Source: Mycoplasma bradburyae
Lineage (GTDB): Bacteria > Bacillota_I > Bacilli_A > Mycoplasmatales > Mycoplasmoidaceae
Length of the DNA stretch: 64,000 bases
Direction of reading: 5' to 3'
Assembly (NCBI RefSeq): GCF_024338845.1
Contig: NZ_CP101414.1
Span: 806,001 to 870,000 of the forward strand
The position numbers and the translations under genes are program-made. Shown in pieces: positions 43,138 to 55,140 of the stretch (positions are counted from its first letter, which is position 1; every line of letters begins with the position of its first letter). The notes below the pieces were generated by a model. That model saw only the letters and a list, made by a program, of their open reading frames with translations, made no database searches and had not been told where the DNA came from.

Positions 43138-43587
43138 TTAATTTAAATTTAATACCTCAATTAATTCCTTGGCAATGTTTGATAAAATTTTTGTTACTTT
43201 AAATCGATCAGGGTCGTTAAAATCAAAAGATTGTTTAAACAATAAATAATATAAACAAAACTTGTCAAGAATTTGTTTATCCTTTTTAAACAAGCTTAAT
43301 ACATCTTCAATTTCTTCATAATCTGTAATCTTTGTTAAGCAAGAATTTAAAAAATAATTTCTTGCATAGTTTTTAGTTGGTTCATTAATGATTAAACTCA
43401 TTAATTCATTTAATTTTTGACGAGAGTATTCCATGTTTGCTACCCCGTCATTTTCATAAACAGATCTAATAAAAATAAATTTGTCTTGCTCTTTTGAGAA
43501 CAATGAGTTGAAAATCCCTATAGCCTTATCAACACTTTGTTGATATTCAGTTTCTTTTTTTTGTTCTTCAGATACGTTGTTAGACAT
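43138..43587 (-). CDS. Conserved-looking cytosolic protein of unknown function
   Basis: 149 aa, hydrophilic, probably all-helical, no signal peptide or membrane segment and no motif I recognise. It contains 'FSKEQDKFIFIRSVYENDGV' and ends in 'ILSNIAKELIEVLNLN'. No Trp and no internal TGA. Upstream of a 2-TM protein gene and divergent from hup. Its place near rplJ/rpmF suggests a pneumoniae-group conserved gene, but I cannot name it. Confidence 0.6.
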   Translation of the reverse strand: MSNNVSEEQKKETEYQQSVDKAIGIFNSLFSKEQDKFIFIRSVYENDGVANMEYSRQKLNELMSLIINEPTKNYARNYFLNSCLTKITDYEEIEDVLSLFKKDKQILDKFCLYYLLFKQSFDFNDPDRFKVTKILSNIAKELIEVLNLN

Positions 43588-43721
43588 AAATAAAATTTAT
43601 TAACATTTTAAATATACTTGTTTATATTATCAAATTTTAATAAAAGAATTAAATAATTTTTCAATCTTTCTTTTCTTTGATTAAAAAATATTAAAATATA
43701 ACCATTAAAAATATTGACAAA

Positions 43722-44093
43722 ATGCTAACTAAATCTGAAATTTACAAAATTATCGCTGAATGTACTGGAGTTAGTTCAAAGCTAGTTAAAGCTTGTTTCC
43801 AAGTTTATGGTGATTTAGTAAAAAAAGAAATCAAAACAGAAGGACAAGTAAGATTACCTGATCTAGGAACTTTTAGAGTTACAATAGGTCGTGAAAGAAT
43901 TTCTGTTGATCCACAAACTGGAGCACAAACAAGAATCCCTCCAAAACCAAAGGTTAAATTCAGAGCATCTAAACCTTTAAAAGAAGCAACTGCTACTATT
44001 AAATGAAAATATGTAAGCGAAGATGACGAATTGCTTCAACCTAAGAGAAAACCAAGTGGTTTTTTCAAAAATCGCGATAACAACGAAGACTAA
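43722..44093 (+). CDS. hup: HU/IHF-family DNA-binding protein with C-terminal extension
   Basis: 123 aa, against about 90 for HU. The core has 'MLTKSEIYKIIAECTGVSSK' and the arm region 'LGTFRVTIGRERISVDPQTG' and 'IPPKPKVKFRASKPLKEA'. A TGA Trp ('TIKWKYVSED') is followed by 30 more residues, charged and basic. It converges on recU; their stop codons overlap. Confidence 0.92.
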
Positions 44094-44593
44094 GTAATTA
44101 GATTTATCCATTCTTGGAGCCCTTCAAAAATTCCAATAACTCCTGGATAAAACAGCTCTAATTGAAAAGAATTATTTTTAATTCATTCATATTTCAAAGT
44201 TTTTGATTCTTGATTTGCTAATCAAGAATCAATTTTTTTTATTGGAATCATAAAAAACTCTTCCTTAGGTACTATTAAAAGCAAGATAAAAGCTATTCCA
44301 CCTTGATCATAAATCTTTCTTAAATGGGATAATTGATGTTCTTTAATATTTTTTAAAGAATAATTTAATTGCGAGCTTTGCTTAGCATCGAAATCAAAGA
44401 AATAACCTTTATACAAACCATAATAATCTGTTTGGGTTTTTTCTTTTAATCATCCAGAGACTTTTGTGTTAGCAAAACTATAAACATTAATCGGCAAGTG
44501 ACGTTTAAAAATTAGCCCTTTAGGGGCTAATTCATTATGTTTAATGGTATTGTTGATTAATGTTTCAAGAAACATTCCTCTATTTTGGTGCAT
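44090..44593 (-). CDS. recU: Holliday junction resolvase RecU
   Basis: 167 aa. It cleaves four-way junctions in recombination. Family motifs: 'NRGMFLETLINNTIKHN', 'TDYYGLYKGYFFDFDAKQSS' (active-site Asp and the D-x-K like pair), 'NIKEHQLSHLRKIYDQGGIA' and 'FILLLIVPKEEFFMIPIKKI'. TGA Trp codons split it. The recU-hup pairing is the same as in M. genitalium. Confidence 0.9.
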
Positions 44594-44638
44594 ATATTGA
44601 ATTAAGCCTTTAATCAATATATGTATTTTTTCTTGAAA

Positions 44639-45127
44639 TTAAAGATTTTTATTTAAAGAAACTGTTGTTTGTTCTGTTTTCTTAATACTAATAGAGCCTA
44701 AGAAATACATATAAGAAACGATTACAAATATTAAGAATAAAACAAATAAGAATAAAGAAACGCTACCAATAGCTATTCTAATATCTGATAATTCAGCTTG
44801 GGTGTAGTTAGTATTATTAACTAAAGGAGTAATCTCAAGACCAACTGTACCAGGTTCAATACCTGAATTTTCAGGTGTATAGATTTTGGTAAAGATTCCA
44901 CCTTTAGAAACCGAATCAATAAAGCCAGACTGTGTTACGCCTTTATTTAGAATTTCTTCATATGGAGCTGCTGATAAAGCTACAAGGATTAATGAAGCTA
45001 TTAAAGCAATAACAGCCAAAACAAGATAGATGTAAGATTTTTTTCTTGATGGTTTTAGTTCTGTAGGAACTAAATCTCATTTAAAATAATTAGCTTTTAA
45101 TGGATCTTTAACTTTATTTTTTCTCAT
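44639..45127 (-). CDS. Membrane protein of unknown function, 2 TM
   Basis: 162 aa. TM1 is near residues 31-55 ('YIYLVLAVIALIASLILVAL') and TM2 near 128-150 ('LFLFVLFLIFVIVSYMYFLG'). The ~70 residues between them ('TKIYTPENSGIEPGTVGLEI') lie outside by topology. A TGA Trp ('YFKWDLV') hides the true N-terminus, and I take the ATG at 45127, which overlaps the rpiB stop by 14 nt. No family recognised. Confidence 0.7.
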
Positions 45128-45578
45128 AAGCACTAATTTTATCTACCCTTCTTTGGTGTCTTCCGCCTTCAAATTCAGCTGCTAAAAATCTTCTTAGTAT
45201 CTCTTTACTAGAATCAATTGTAGTTGTTCTAGCACCTAAAACTAAAACATTGCATTTGTCGTGTTGGATAGCTAGTTCTGCATACTTAGGTTCATAAACT
45301 AAGCCTGCTCTAACATTTTTGATTTTGTTGGCAGCAATACAGATACCTACTCCGGTACCACAGATCGCAACACCTAAATTAGTTGTGTTTTCGTCCTTGA
45401 AATAGTCTTCTAACAAAAAAGCAAAATCAGGATAATCATCTGGCGCTTTTTCGTCATCAGATCCAAGATCAATTACTTCGAATTCATCACGATATTCGCT
45501 TTTAAGCATACTAATAAGTTCTTGCTTTAAAAAAACGCCAGTATGATCTGCAACTAATACGATTTTTCTCTTACTCAT
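45114..45578 (-). CDS. rpiB: Ribose-5-phosphate isomerase B
   Basis: 154 aa. It interconverts ribose 5-phosphate and ribulose 5-phosphate. Motifs: 'VLVADHTGVFLKQELISM', 'AICGTGVGICIAANKIKNVR' (active-site Cys) and 'RKFEGGRHQRRVDKI'-like 'EFEGGRHQRRVDKISAYE'. Like Rpe at 12413 it serves the pentose phosphate pathway. Confidence 0.95.
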   Translation of the reverse strand: MSKRKIVLVADHTGVFLKQELISMLKSEYRDEFEVIDLGSDDEKAPDDYPDFAFLLEDYFKDENTTNLGVAICGTGVGICIAANKIKNVRAGLVYEPKYAELAIQHDKCNVLVLGARTTTIDSSKEILRRFLAAEFEGGRHQRRVDKISAYEKK

Positions 45579-45716
45579 AATATTTGTTATGACTTATTAA
45601 TTATATTCTTATATCTTTTTAAATGATAAACAACTAATAGATATTTTTAATGTTTATTTAAATAATAGCTTATCTCTAAGAAATCAATCAGATAATCAAT
45701 TAATCTATATAAGATA

Positions 45717-45743
45717 AATAAAAAGCAGCACTTGGTGCTGCTT
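45717..45743 (-). terminator. Terminator of the cmk-der-metG string
   Basis: AAGCAGCAC/GTGCTGCTT, a 9-bp perfect stem with a 3-nt loop (45723-45743); on the minus strand it is followed by TTTTTATTTAT, 50 nt after the metG stop. Confidence 0.85.
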
Positions 45744-45794
45744 AATTTATTATTGGTATTACTTAAATGACCTTTAATAATCCTTATTTAAGAA

Positions 45795-47531
45795 TTATTC
45801 AGATTTAACTTCTTCTACTTGTGCAACTTCTTCTTTTTTGTTTTCAGATTTAGATTTTTTATTTTTATCTTTTTGTTTTTTATTATTGTCTTTTTGATCT
45901 GATTCTGATTTTTCTCCAGCAATTTGTAAAGTTAAATTAACTCTTTGGAATAATTTCTTAGCTTGATTTATTTTGTGATTATTCAATTGTTCAAAATTAT
46001 TAATGTTTTCAAGCTTAATTTGTTCAGGGGTAAAGTTCATTTGCTCATAAACTTCTTTAGACTTTATCGTAAGAATAGGCTCAAGTAAAACAAAGACACT
46101 TCTAACAGCACAAGCTCCAGCAAATAAAACATTAGCTAATTCTTGTGTTTGGTTGTTTTTGTATAATTCTCAAGGTTTGGTAATTTCAATAACACTTGAA
46201 TATTCTTTTGAAATACTAAGCAATGTTTTTATAGCGCCACGAATATCATTTTGTTCAACTAATCGTTCAAATTCAGCAGGAACTTTAGCTAACTCTGTTA
46301 AGTAATTATCAACAACTTCTAATCCTTGTTTATAAGGTAGAATTATCGAATTCTGACGCGTTTCAATCATTGGTATTAAACGATTAACTAAGTTGGCAAA
46401 ATTATTAATTAAATCCGAGTTAAGCGTTTCTTGAATTAAACGCTTACCAACCTTACCATCTTCACTTAAACTTACTTCTTTAAGTAAGAAATAACGAATT
46501 TGATCAACACCAAAGATATCAACTAGCTCAACAGGGTCAATAACGTTATTAAGCGATTTTGACATCTTGTTACCGTTTTCATCAACAATTCATCCATGCG
46601 AGATCATCTTTGTTGGTTGTTTTAATCCCAACATTTCCAAGAAGATTACTCAATAAATTCTATGGAATCTTGTGATTTCTTTAGCGATCAAATGAATTCT
46701 TTCACTATCATCATTGTTTCAGAATTCTTGGTAGTTCTTATCATCATGTGAAGCAAAACCAGTTGATGATAAATATGAAAACAAAGCATCTAATCAAACA
46801 TAGATCTTATGGCTTTTATTTAACGGACAATCAATTCCTCAATTAACACTAGTTCTTGTGATTGATAAATCTTTTAACCCAACATTAATAAAGTTATTTA
46901 ACATCTCTTTGTTACGAGACTCTGGGAATACAACTGGGTTATTGCTTTCAAGTGATTGTTTAATAAAATCACTAAACTCTGACAATTTAATGAAATAAGA
47001 TGGCTCATTAATTGTGCTAATCTTATGACCAACATTACAATAAAGCTGATCTTCTGGATCCTTAGATAAATCGGCATTAATTTTTTCAGCTATATCAGCT
47101 TTTTTCAACGCACTAGATGAAGTATAACCTTCTTCACAATCAACACAATAAAGCCCTTGTCATTGATCGATGTAAATAAAACCTTTTTTAAACAATAGGG
47201 CAAAAACCTTTTTAACTACTTCTTGATGGTTTTCTTCTGTTGTTCTTACAAATCTTGTAAGATCAATATTTAAAAGCTCAAATAATTTTCTAAAATTATC
47301 TGAAAAACTACTAACCATTTCAATCGGACTTAAATTTAAAGATTTCGCTTTAGTTTCAATCTTTTTACCAAATTCATCAGTACCTGATAAGAAAAAAACA
47401 TCATAGCCTCTTTGTTTTTTATAACGAGCTAAGAAATCTCCTAAAATTGTTGTATAAGCATGACCGATATGCGGTTGTCCCGAAGCATAGTATATCGGGG
47501 TTGAAATATAACATTTTTTTGTTTTTGCCAT
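45795..47531 (-). CDS. metG: Methionyl-tRNA synthetase
   Basis: 578 aa. The class I signatures are 'GQPHIGHAYTTILGDFL' (HIGH) near residue 20 and 'NGNKMSKSLNNVIDPVELVD' (KMSKS) near 320. The inserted zinc-knuckle region has 'CVDCEEGY'. The anticodon-binding domain follows and the last ~40 residues are a Lys/Glu-rich tail ('KKQKDKNKKSKSENKKEE'). Many TGA Trp codons split it. It lies 48 nt downstream of der. Confidence 0.96.
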
Positions 47532-47579
47532 AGTTTTAAATATCTCTTTAATTTTATCTAAAAAAGTTTGAAAATCACT

Positions 47580-48950
47580 TTATTCTATATCATAACCAAC
47601 TTGCTTAAATTTCACATCTTTTGATAATTTACGGTTTCTTGCATTCTTCGACTTGAAATACAAGGTGATCGGAACATAAGTAAGACCAAAGGCTTCTCTT
47701 ATTTTATTTTCTAGAAACCGTGCATATGAAAAGTGTAAATAATCAGGATTATTACAAAACAATACAAAGGTCGGAATTTGACCTTGCGCTTGAGTTGTAT
47801 AAGTGATTGATAAACGGTTACCATTGAATATTGGCGCTTGGTTCATCATTTGTGCTTTACTGATTACATCATTCAATAAAGAAGTTGATATCTTAATATT
47901 AAGTTGTTCTTTAATCATCTTGATTGTGTCAAAGATCGTCTCAATTCTTAAATTCTCCTTAGCACTAATAAAGATAATAGGCGATCAAGGAAGATATTTA
48001 AACTTATTACGAATCTCTTTTTTAAATAAGTTCATTGTCTTCTCATCTTTTTTAACAATGTCTCATTTATTAACCACAATAATTGTTGGTAAATTAGCTT
48101 GATGACACAACCCACCAATCACTTCGTCTTGTTCTGATAATTCAACCGAACCATCAAGCATCAACAAAATAAATTTTGATCTTGAGATTGCTTGTTGTGT
48201 TCTTTGAACTGAGAATTTTTCTATTCTTGTAGCTATCTTACCTTTTCTTCTGATACCTGCGGTGTCAATAACTTTATATAATTCTTTATTATATCTAAAA
48301 GTAGCATCAATAGCATCCCTAGTAGTTCCTGCTACATCTGATACTAATACTCTTTCTTTTTTGAGTAACTGATTTAATAAACTAGATTTTCCAACATTAG
48401 GTTTACCAATAATACAAAAAGTTGCCGCCAACTCTTCTTCTTTCTTGTTGTCAAATTGATCTTTTAATTTGACAATCTCATCTAATAAATCCCCAATCCC
48501 GATCGCATGTTCTGCTGATATAATTAACGGTTTACCAAACCCTAAACTAAAGTATGAACTTAAATTAAGTTCATTTTTATTTTGATTTTCAATCTTATTA
48601 AGAACAAAAAGAATCTTTTTGTTCTTATGTTTTTTAAGTAGTTTGGCAGCATAATGATCATCAACATTAACACCTTCTTTATACGAACATACAAATAAGA
48701 TAATGTCGGCTTCATCAATAGCAAATTGAACTTGTTGTTCAATTGCTTTTTGAAATACATCACTATCTGTAGTAAGACCTCCGGTGTCAATAATTTGGAA
48801 TCTTTTAGTTAATCATTCAACATCACCAAAAATACGGTCGCGAGTGATCCCTGGAACATCATCAACAATAGCAATTCGATTCTTTATTAAACGATTGAAT
48901 AATGTTGATTTACCAACATTAGGTTTACCAACGATAGCTACTTTAAGCAT
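47580..48950 (-). CDS. der: Ribosome-associated GTPase Der (EngA)
   Basis: 456 aa with two GTPase domains in tandem, unique to this 50S assembly factor. Domain 1: '[20 protein letters not shown]', 'DTGG', G4 'LNKIE' (Glu where Asp is usual). Domain 2: '[20 protein letters not shown]', '[10 protein letters not shown]', G4 'NKWD' (Trp from TGA). The C-terminal KH-like domain ends in '[17 protein letters not shown]'. It overlaps cmk by 8 nt. Confidence 0.95.
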
Positions 48951-49620
48951 TATTAACCTCCAATCTTTTCTTATATAAACTTACAATTTGATTGACAACA
49001 TCATCAATTGTTAAATTATCCGAATCAATAACTACTGCATCATCAACAATAATTAATGGTGCTAACTTACGGTTAGCATCATTATAATCTCGTTTAGCAA
49101 TTTCATTGCTAAACTCTTCTATTTTTTCGTCCGTTAATTCCAGGTTTAATTGTTTAATGCGTCTGATAGCTCTTTGTTTAGCTGAAGCAGTTAAATAGAT
49201 TTTAAGAATAGCATTAGGTAAAACAATACTAGTAATATCCCTGCCATCCATTACTACTGGTTTTTTAGAAGCATAATCTTGTTGTAATTCTAATGCTAGT
49301 TTTCTTATCTTATCATTTTGAGCTATCTCACTAGCACCCATAGATATCTTTAATTCATTTAAAGCTTCAGAAACATTCTTGTTATCAATCTTAACTTGAT
49401 CACCATTGAATTCAAACTGGTAAGTGTGGTAGTTATTTAACAATTGATCCACTGATCAATTGTTAAGGTTCATTAAATAATAAAATGCTCTAAACATTTT
49501 ACCTGTTGATAAGTAGTTAAAATTAAGTTTATTAGCTACTAGTTTAGCAACAGTAGATTTACCGCTTCCTGCTGGTCCATCGATGGCTATCTGATGATTA
49601 TTAATTTCAGTTGTCGTCAT
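48943..49620 (-). CDS. cmk: Cytidylate kinase
   Basis: 225 aa. It phosphorylates CMP and dCMP. P-loop '[19 protein letters not shown]', then '[14 protein letters not shown]', '[19 protein letters not shown]' and '[14 protein letters not shown]' match the family. One TGA Trp near residue 55. Its stop region overlaps der and its start shares a base with the gene upstream (TAATG), so the three are coupled. Confidence 0.95.
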
Positions 49621-50264
49621 TATTCTGATGTCTTAAATATTCCAATAATAATAAATAAAAAAATTAAACAAACTGCTATCAAACCAATTAATAAACCTAA
49701 TAAAATCTTGAAGTTTTTAGCTTTGTTTTTATTAGTACCAATATCAATTTTTTCAACTGGTTTAAAGAATTCAGCGTCATTAATCTTTTTCTTAGCATAT
49801 GTAATAATCTGTTGCAACTTATACAGATCATTATGTGAATTACTAACAAAGTTAGATGACAGAACTTTTAATTGTTCGAATCTTTCTCTAATATTATTAA
49901 TTTCTTTTAATCCAGCATCGCTTGAAATTCAACTCTTATCTGAATTCTTGTTAGTAACATCTTTCGAATAATCATTTAAAAACCGTGCTTGATCAATAAT
50001 ATTAATTAGATCACTATTATCAAAAGATCACAAAAAGTCTTTTAATTCATTAATGTGGGCTTGGTTTTCAGATGAATATTTAATCTTTAAACTTAATAAA
50101 TCAGGTTTATTAGTTTGATAATCTAATAATATGTTCGCGCTAATCTTATCTAAATCATTCTTATATTTAGATATAGATTCATTTTCTTGTTCAAGAATTT
50201 TCTTTAATTGAGCTTGTTTCTTCTTTGCTTCACGAGTAAATTTATTTTGAATTAATCGGCTCAT
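49620..50264 (-). CDS. Tail-anchored coiled-coil protein, unknown function
   Basis: 214 aa. It begins with a basic, Gln/Glu/Lys-rich coiled-coil segment ('[20 protein letters not shown]') and ends in one transmembrane helix ('[20 protein letters not shown]') five residues from the C-terminus. TGA Trp codons in 'DFLWSF' and 'KSWISS'. It is the first gene of the cmk-der-metG string and is coupled to cmk by TAATG. No recognised family. Confidence 0.7.
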
Positions 50265-50354
50265 TATTAAAATTATGTGTTCTTAAATCACACGATATGT
50301 AAATTTTAAAATAAAATAATTTACATATCATTAAATTATAGAAAGGTTAAATAG

Positions 50355-50906
50355 TTGAAACTACTTGTATTAACTCTTAAAGAGTTCCAAGACATTGAAT
50401 TAGTAAGCTTTGCTTCAATTCTTACTGCTAGTAATAAATTCTCTAAAATTGATTATTACTCACCTGATAACCAAGACAGTGTTGTAGGTCAATTTAATGT
50501 AGCTCATATTAAAACAATTAAATCATTTAACGTTAATGATTATGATGCTATTTATGTACCTGGTGGTGTTGGAGCTATCCATTTAAGATCTAATCAAAAA
50601 GGTCTTGAATGTGTTAAGGAATTCGTTCAAAACAATAAATGAGTAATTGCTATTTGTGACGCACCCAATGCTTTAAGTGAAAACAATATCCTTAATAAGG
50701 ATGATAAATACATTTCTTGAAGTGACGGTACAATGAATGGCGCTAATCGTATTAAAGATTTTAATACCCAACTTAATTGTTCGAATAAGTTGATAACAGC
50801 AAGATGTTCATTGACAACTTTAGAATTAGCATTCTATACTCTAGAAGTATTATTCTCAAAAGAATTTAGCGATGAACTAAGAGCTAAATTAACAGGCGTT
50901 GCTTAG
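50355..50906 (+). CDS. DJ-1/PfpI-family protein, TTG start
   Basis: 183 aa. The family fold is shown by 'MKLLVLTLKEFQDIELVSFA', 'DYDAIYVPGGVGAIHL' and the nucleophile elbow 'VIAICDAPNALSE' with Cys conserved. The start is TTG at 50355, which has AAAGG at the right distance; no ATG is in a better place. Members are proteases, deglycases or chaperones; the exact activity cannot be told. A single gene with its own terminator. Confidence 0.85.
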
Positions 50907-50955
50907 TTAATTTAGAAAAGTAGAAATATATTCTTACCAAGAAATTAAAAATATA

Positions 50956-50984
50956 AAAACCACCGGTAAATTCGGTGGTTTTTT
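50956..50984. terminator. Bidirectional terminator after the DJ-1-like gene
   Basis: AAAACCACCG/CGGTGGTTTT, a 10-bp stem with a 7-nt loop, followed by T on the plus strand and preceded by A. It also serves the convergent lipoprotein gene. Confidence 0.85.
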
Positions 50985-51076
50985 ATGTATAAATAAAACG
51001 ATTTCGTTTTCTTAGAAAATAAAATTGTAATCAGATTTGATATAAAACTTAAAATTAAGATATTTTATCAACAAAA

Positions 51077-53077
51077 TTATTTAGGCATTTCTATCTCGCT
51101 ATCCATTTTCATTTCATCTTTCTTTACTTCTTTTTTAAGGAATTCGCTCATAGATGGTATTGATTTAATTGAAGGGAAGTTATGCGAAAATACAAAGTAT
51201 TTATAAATTTTTATCATTTCTTCGTAATTAGCATTATATCCTTTCTTTTTATCATAAAAGAAGTTATCTCTACGAATTAAATGAAACGATTCAGGAATAG
51301 GGAAATTATTAAGATCTACAAAATGTAAGGTTTCTTCCATATCAATATTGAAATACTCTTGTAGCATTGCTATAGTTGTTAATAGAACTGTAGTTGTTGC
51401 TTGTAAACCGTATAATTTTGTTTTAACAGAATCCTTATTAAACTCATCGCTTTTGAAGAATACAGATTTATTAGAACTAATGTTATTTAAATCTATTGCT
51501 AGCATATTTTCCCAAGAAACCGATGGATCTAGAATTATACCTTTATTTTCCTTACTGTTATTTAATAATTGAATGTATTTCACCGCATCTTCATTTTTAT
51601 AAACTGGATGAAGTTTGTAAAAATAATTATATCTTTCAGGAGGGTACAATTCATGAATTTTTTCTATATAATTATGAACCTCACGTGTAGCAACAGTAGG
51701 AAATTCTAATCTTAATCTTCATTTGCTGGAAGCATCTTTTCTAAATAAACTAGAACCAATAAAGATTAGATTCTCTTTGTTAGGATCATAATTATCTTTT
51801 CCATAAGTTATAAAGTCTAAAATTGTTTTATCTTTTAAATGAAAAAGAGTGCTATATTCTTCGTAGTATTTACTAATATCTAATTCAGAAATGCTGTTAG
51901 CAAAATCTTTAAAATTAAGCGGATAAGTTTTAATATCTAAATTAGCTCAACTCGTATCATTCAAATCGAGTTCTTTATTAAAATATTGCGAATAATCACC
52001 GATTAAATTAAAAATTTTAAACTTATCTTCAAGTGTATAAAAATATCTAAAATTGATATCTAATTTCTTAGTTTTAATCCCTTTATCTCAAAATTCTGTT
52101 AGTTCTTCTTTAGAATAATGATTACTTTGTCTTTTAGCTCAAGGTATGTAATCATTATTAATAAATTTATATGGTTGAGCGTTACCATCACTTAATATAA
52201 CAATCTTGTTAGCATGGGTAATTATTCAATTTCTTATTGGATAATTAATATCTATAAATGATATGTCAGGGATATAAAAATCAAATAATTTTACTTTATC
52301 TATATAACCTTTTAGATAAGTTTTAAGTTCTTCTATGCTTCTAGGGAATACACTATAGTTTGAACCTTTCTTTGTGTTGTCTAAATATATTTGTTTATCT
52401 ACTACCCTTAATCTTCCGTCTTCTATATTTGTCAATTCATTATTTTCATTTAATAAAGCAGTATCGCCATATGTTTTTAGCAACTCATTATAGTTAAATC
52501 TTTGTTTTTCATTTTTTAATGTTTTCCCGTAATCATTTACAACAGTATCAATTATGTAGATAATATCATTATAAGGTTGTTTATCATTTTTACTTAATTC
52601 CAACTGAGCAAGCATTGCATTAGAACTAGAGATTAAATATTGCGAAGCATTTCTTCCAATAAAAACTGATGGATATTCGTTTTTAGCTGAATCTACAATT
52701 TCATCACTAAAAGCCTTAAGTTTCTCTTTAGTTGTTTGGGTGTTAATATCGGTATTTTTCTCTATTTCAACAACTTTGTTTTTAGCTTTTTCATTTTCTA
52801 GAGCCTCTTGATCATTGTTATTTTCTGTTGGATCAACTTCTTCTGTTTCATTCATTGATGATTGATCATCTGAAGGATTTTTTTCTTGTATATTTTTCTC
52901 AGTTTCTTCTTTTTTATCTTCTTCTTTAACCATTCCTTCTTTAAGGTTAGATTCGTCTTTATAGGTATTTTCTTCTCTTTTGATTACTTTAGTTTTATCG
53001 TAAAAACATGATGCTGTAAGTGTAGTTGAACTTATTAATAATAAAACGCTTAACAATGATCGTTTTTTAAATTTCAT
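51077..53077 (-). CDS. Lipoprotein with a GT80 (PM0188-type) sialyltransferase-like domain
   Basis: 666 aa. The signal peptide 'MKFKKRSLLSVLLLISSTTL' is followed by 'TASC' (Cys24, lipidation). Residues ~30-110 are a Glu/Lys/Asn-rich linker. The rest matches from memory the order of motifs in Pasteurella GT80 sialyltransferases: 'KIVILSDGNAQPYKF' (residue ~291; PmST1 'LYDDGS'), 'LIFIGSSLFRKDAS' (PmST1 'FIFTGTTTW'), 'YNYFYKLHPVYKNED' with His490-Pro491 (PmST1 'FKGHP'), 'ILDPSVSWENMLAID' (PmST1 'IPANISFEVLMM') and 'KLYGLQATTTVLL' (PmST1 'GGVASSLYFSL'). Anchoring would put it on the outer face. Activity and acceptor are unknown. Confidence 0.7.
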
Positions 53078-53141
53078 TTCATCTCCTTAAAGCAACTAAT
53101 CAACTAACAAAAAGCATTTATAAACTTATATTAAGTATATT

Positions 53142-53201
53142 AAAAAATCTAGACCGTTGTAATAAAGTTATTACTAACTTTAATAAGTTGATCTAGATTT
53201 T
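53142..53201 (-). terminator. Large terminator hairpin between the two lipoprotein genes
   Basis: AAAATCTAGA at 53144-53153 pairs with TCTAGATTTT at 53192-53201, with a secondary stem inside; on the minus strand it runs into T. It ends the lipoprotein gene at 53290, so the two lipoproteins are separate transcripts. Confidence 0.65.
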
Positions 53202-53289
53202 AATTATTTTATTGTGATTTAATTTTTAGATTTGAAAACTAAAAATACTTTTATGATTTGTTATTCTAGCTAAAACTGCATTGTTAGTT

Positions 53290-55140
53290 TTAGTGGTTTC
53301 TGGCAACAGAGAATAACATATCATTAATATTAACTCTATAGCGGTTATACTCTTTGAAGCTTGGATCAGCACCTTCATCTTCTGCGATAATTACAGCATA
53401 GAAGTATTTAAATTTATTATCTAACGCACCTAATAAATGACCTCATTCACGAATTTTGCTCGCATCGTCTAATCCGTATTTAGCGTAAGCATGTCTTTCA
53501 CCTAATACATTTTTGAATAACACCGTACTTACGAATTCACTTGTAAGTCCATAATCTGGGCGTGATAATAATGGTGAGTTATATGATCCGTAATAGTTTT
53601 CACCATATGTTAGTTTGTGTTTTTGAACCGTTTCACGAGTAGCGACATTATAACTGTGTCCAGTAGATAACATCTTACCGTCATTTCTAACTTCTTTATT
53701 TCTTATAAAGTTACCTCTAGTGTAACCTAGAATACCTTGTAAAATCAGCTTAGCTTTATCTTCTTCATCAAAAATAGTGCTAGCATTAATCAATTCAGGT
53801 AAATGAAGTTTTTTACGAAGTTTATTTCATTTTTTAATCTGAGTTTCAACATACTTATCATTAAACGCAATTAACGGTTTAAGAGTATTTATATCACCTG
53901 CCTGTAATTCTATTCTTGCGTTTAAATTAGCGTCATATTCTCCACGACCTTGCTTAATTTCTTCTCTGAAAAGATTGATATATTTGTTAATTACAGATTT
54001 TAAATTAGCGTTTTTAAATACCATATCGTATGATAAATTATTTTCGCTTGGTTCATAATAATCACCAACATCAATATTTTCATACATTAAAGGTGACAGA
54101 TCAAAAATTTTGTTGTTATCAGAGTAATTAACTCAACTAAATGTTGAAGGTGTTGTAGCTCTATCAAATTCAGCTGTCTTTTCAGCAATACGTTGTTTGA
54201 TTATTTTTCGTTCTTCAATATGTTTTTGAACAGCTTTATATGTATCAGCAAAAGTATTATAAATAGCACCGTCCTTATCGTTATAAGATTTTAAAGTTGG
54301 AGCTGAAGGTGTTGCTGATACAGTGTCGCGAATTGATTTAACATTATCATCAATTAAGCGTATAAATTTTGCGTTTTGAATTTGCGATTTTTGATTATTT
54401 AGAAGTTTAATGTATTCTTCACTTCTAGCTTCCTCAATTTCGTAATCAGTAAGTTTTCCTTCTTCTAGTTCATCAAAATTGATTCGCATCGCATTCGCAA
54501 AAACTTTAACATAACTTAATTTTTGTTGGTATGTAGAATCTAATTTGCCGCTTTTCTTAACTGAATCAAAATTATTATTCATTGATTCTACTTGATCTCT
54601 TAATGGTTTTAAAACTGATGGTTCTAAAGCCATTTTATAACTATCTCTTATTCCTTGACCACCAGGAATTCGAGATATGAACAACTCAACTTTCTTAATA
54701 AGCGCATTATACTTATTAATATACATCTCTTTTTCTGTTAAAGGTTTGTTTTCGGTAGGAGTTACAACCGGTACTGGAATTACAGGTTCAGGTATAGCGG
54801 TTTCTGGAATATCAACTTCAGGTTCTTTGTATTCAGTAACAGATCCAGCATTTGAACTTGCATTATTATTTACGCTAATATCTGTTGAGGTAGTTGTATT
54901 ATTTGATGCATTCGTATTTGAATTACTATTTGAATCTTGGCTATTACTAGTTTGATTATTTGAGCTATTATCAGATCCGTTAGATTCTATAGTTGAACCA
55001 TTTCCCGTTTTTACAGTAGTTTCTTTCGAATTTTTATGAGCTTTAATATCTTCATCTTTACAAGAGCTTAAAATAGTTCCTGTTAGTAATGTACATGCAA
55101 ATAATGTTGTAAATAAGCGTTTCTTATTATGTCGTTTCAT
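53290..55140 (-). CDS. Lipoprotein of unknown function, long Ser/Asn linker
   Basis: 616 aa. The signal peptide has 'LLTGTILSSC' with the lipidated Cys27. Residues ~40-100 are almost only Ser, Asn, Thr and Asp ('SNSQDSNSNSNTNASNNTTT'), followed by a Pro/Val/Glu-rich stretch ('IPEPVIPVPVVTP'), which looks like a stalk. The domains beyond are mostly helical with no motif I recognise; the C-terminal part has 'GERHAYAKYGLDDASKIREW'. Three TGA Trp codons. Probably a surface antigen or adhesin-like protein, by its build only. Confidence 0.75.

Noticed and set aside
51077-55140. Lipoprotein genes apparently broken into two to four pieces
   Set aside because: The same TGA-as-Trp effect; frames are continuous and lengths are multiples of three.
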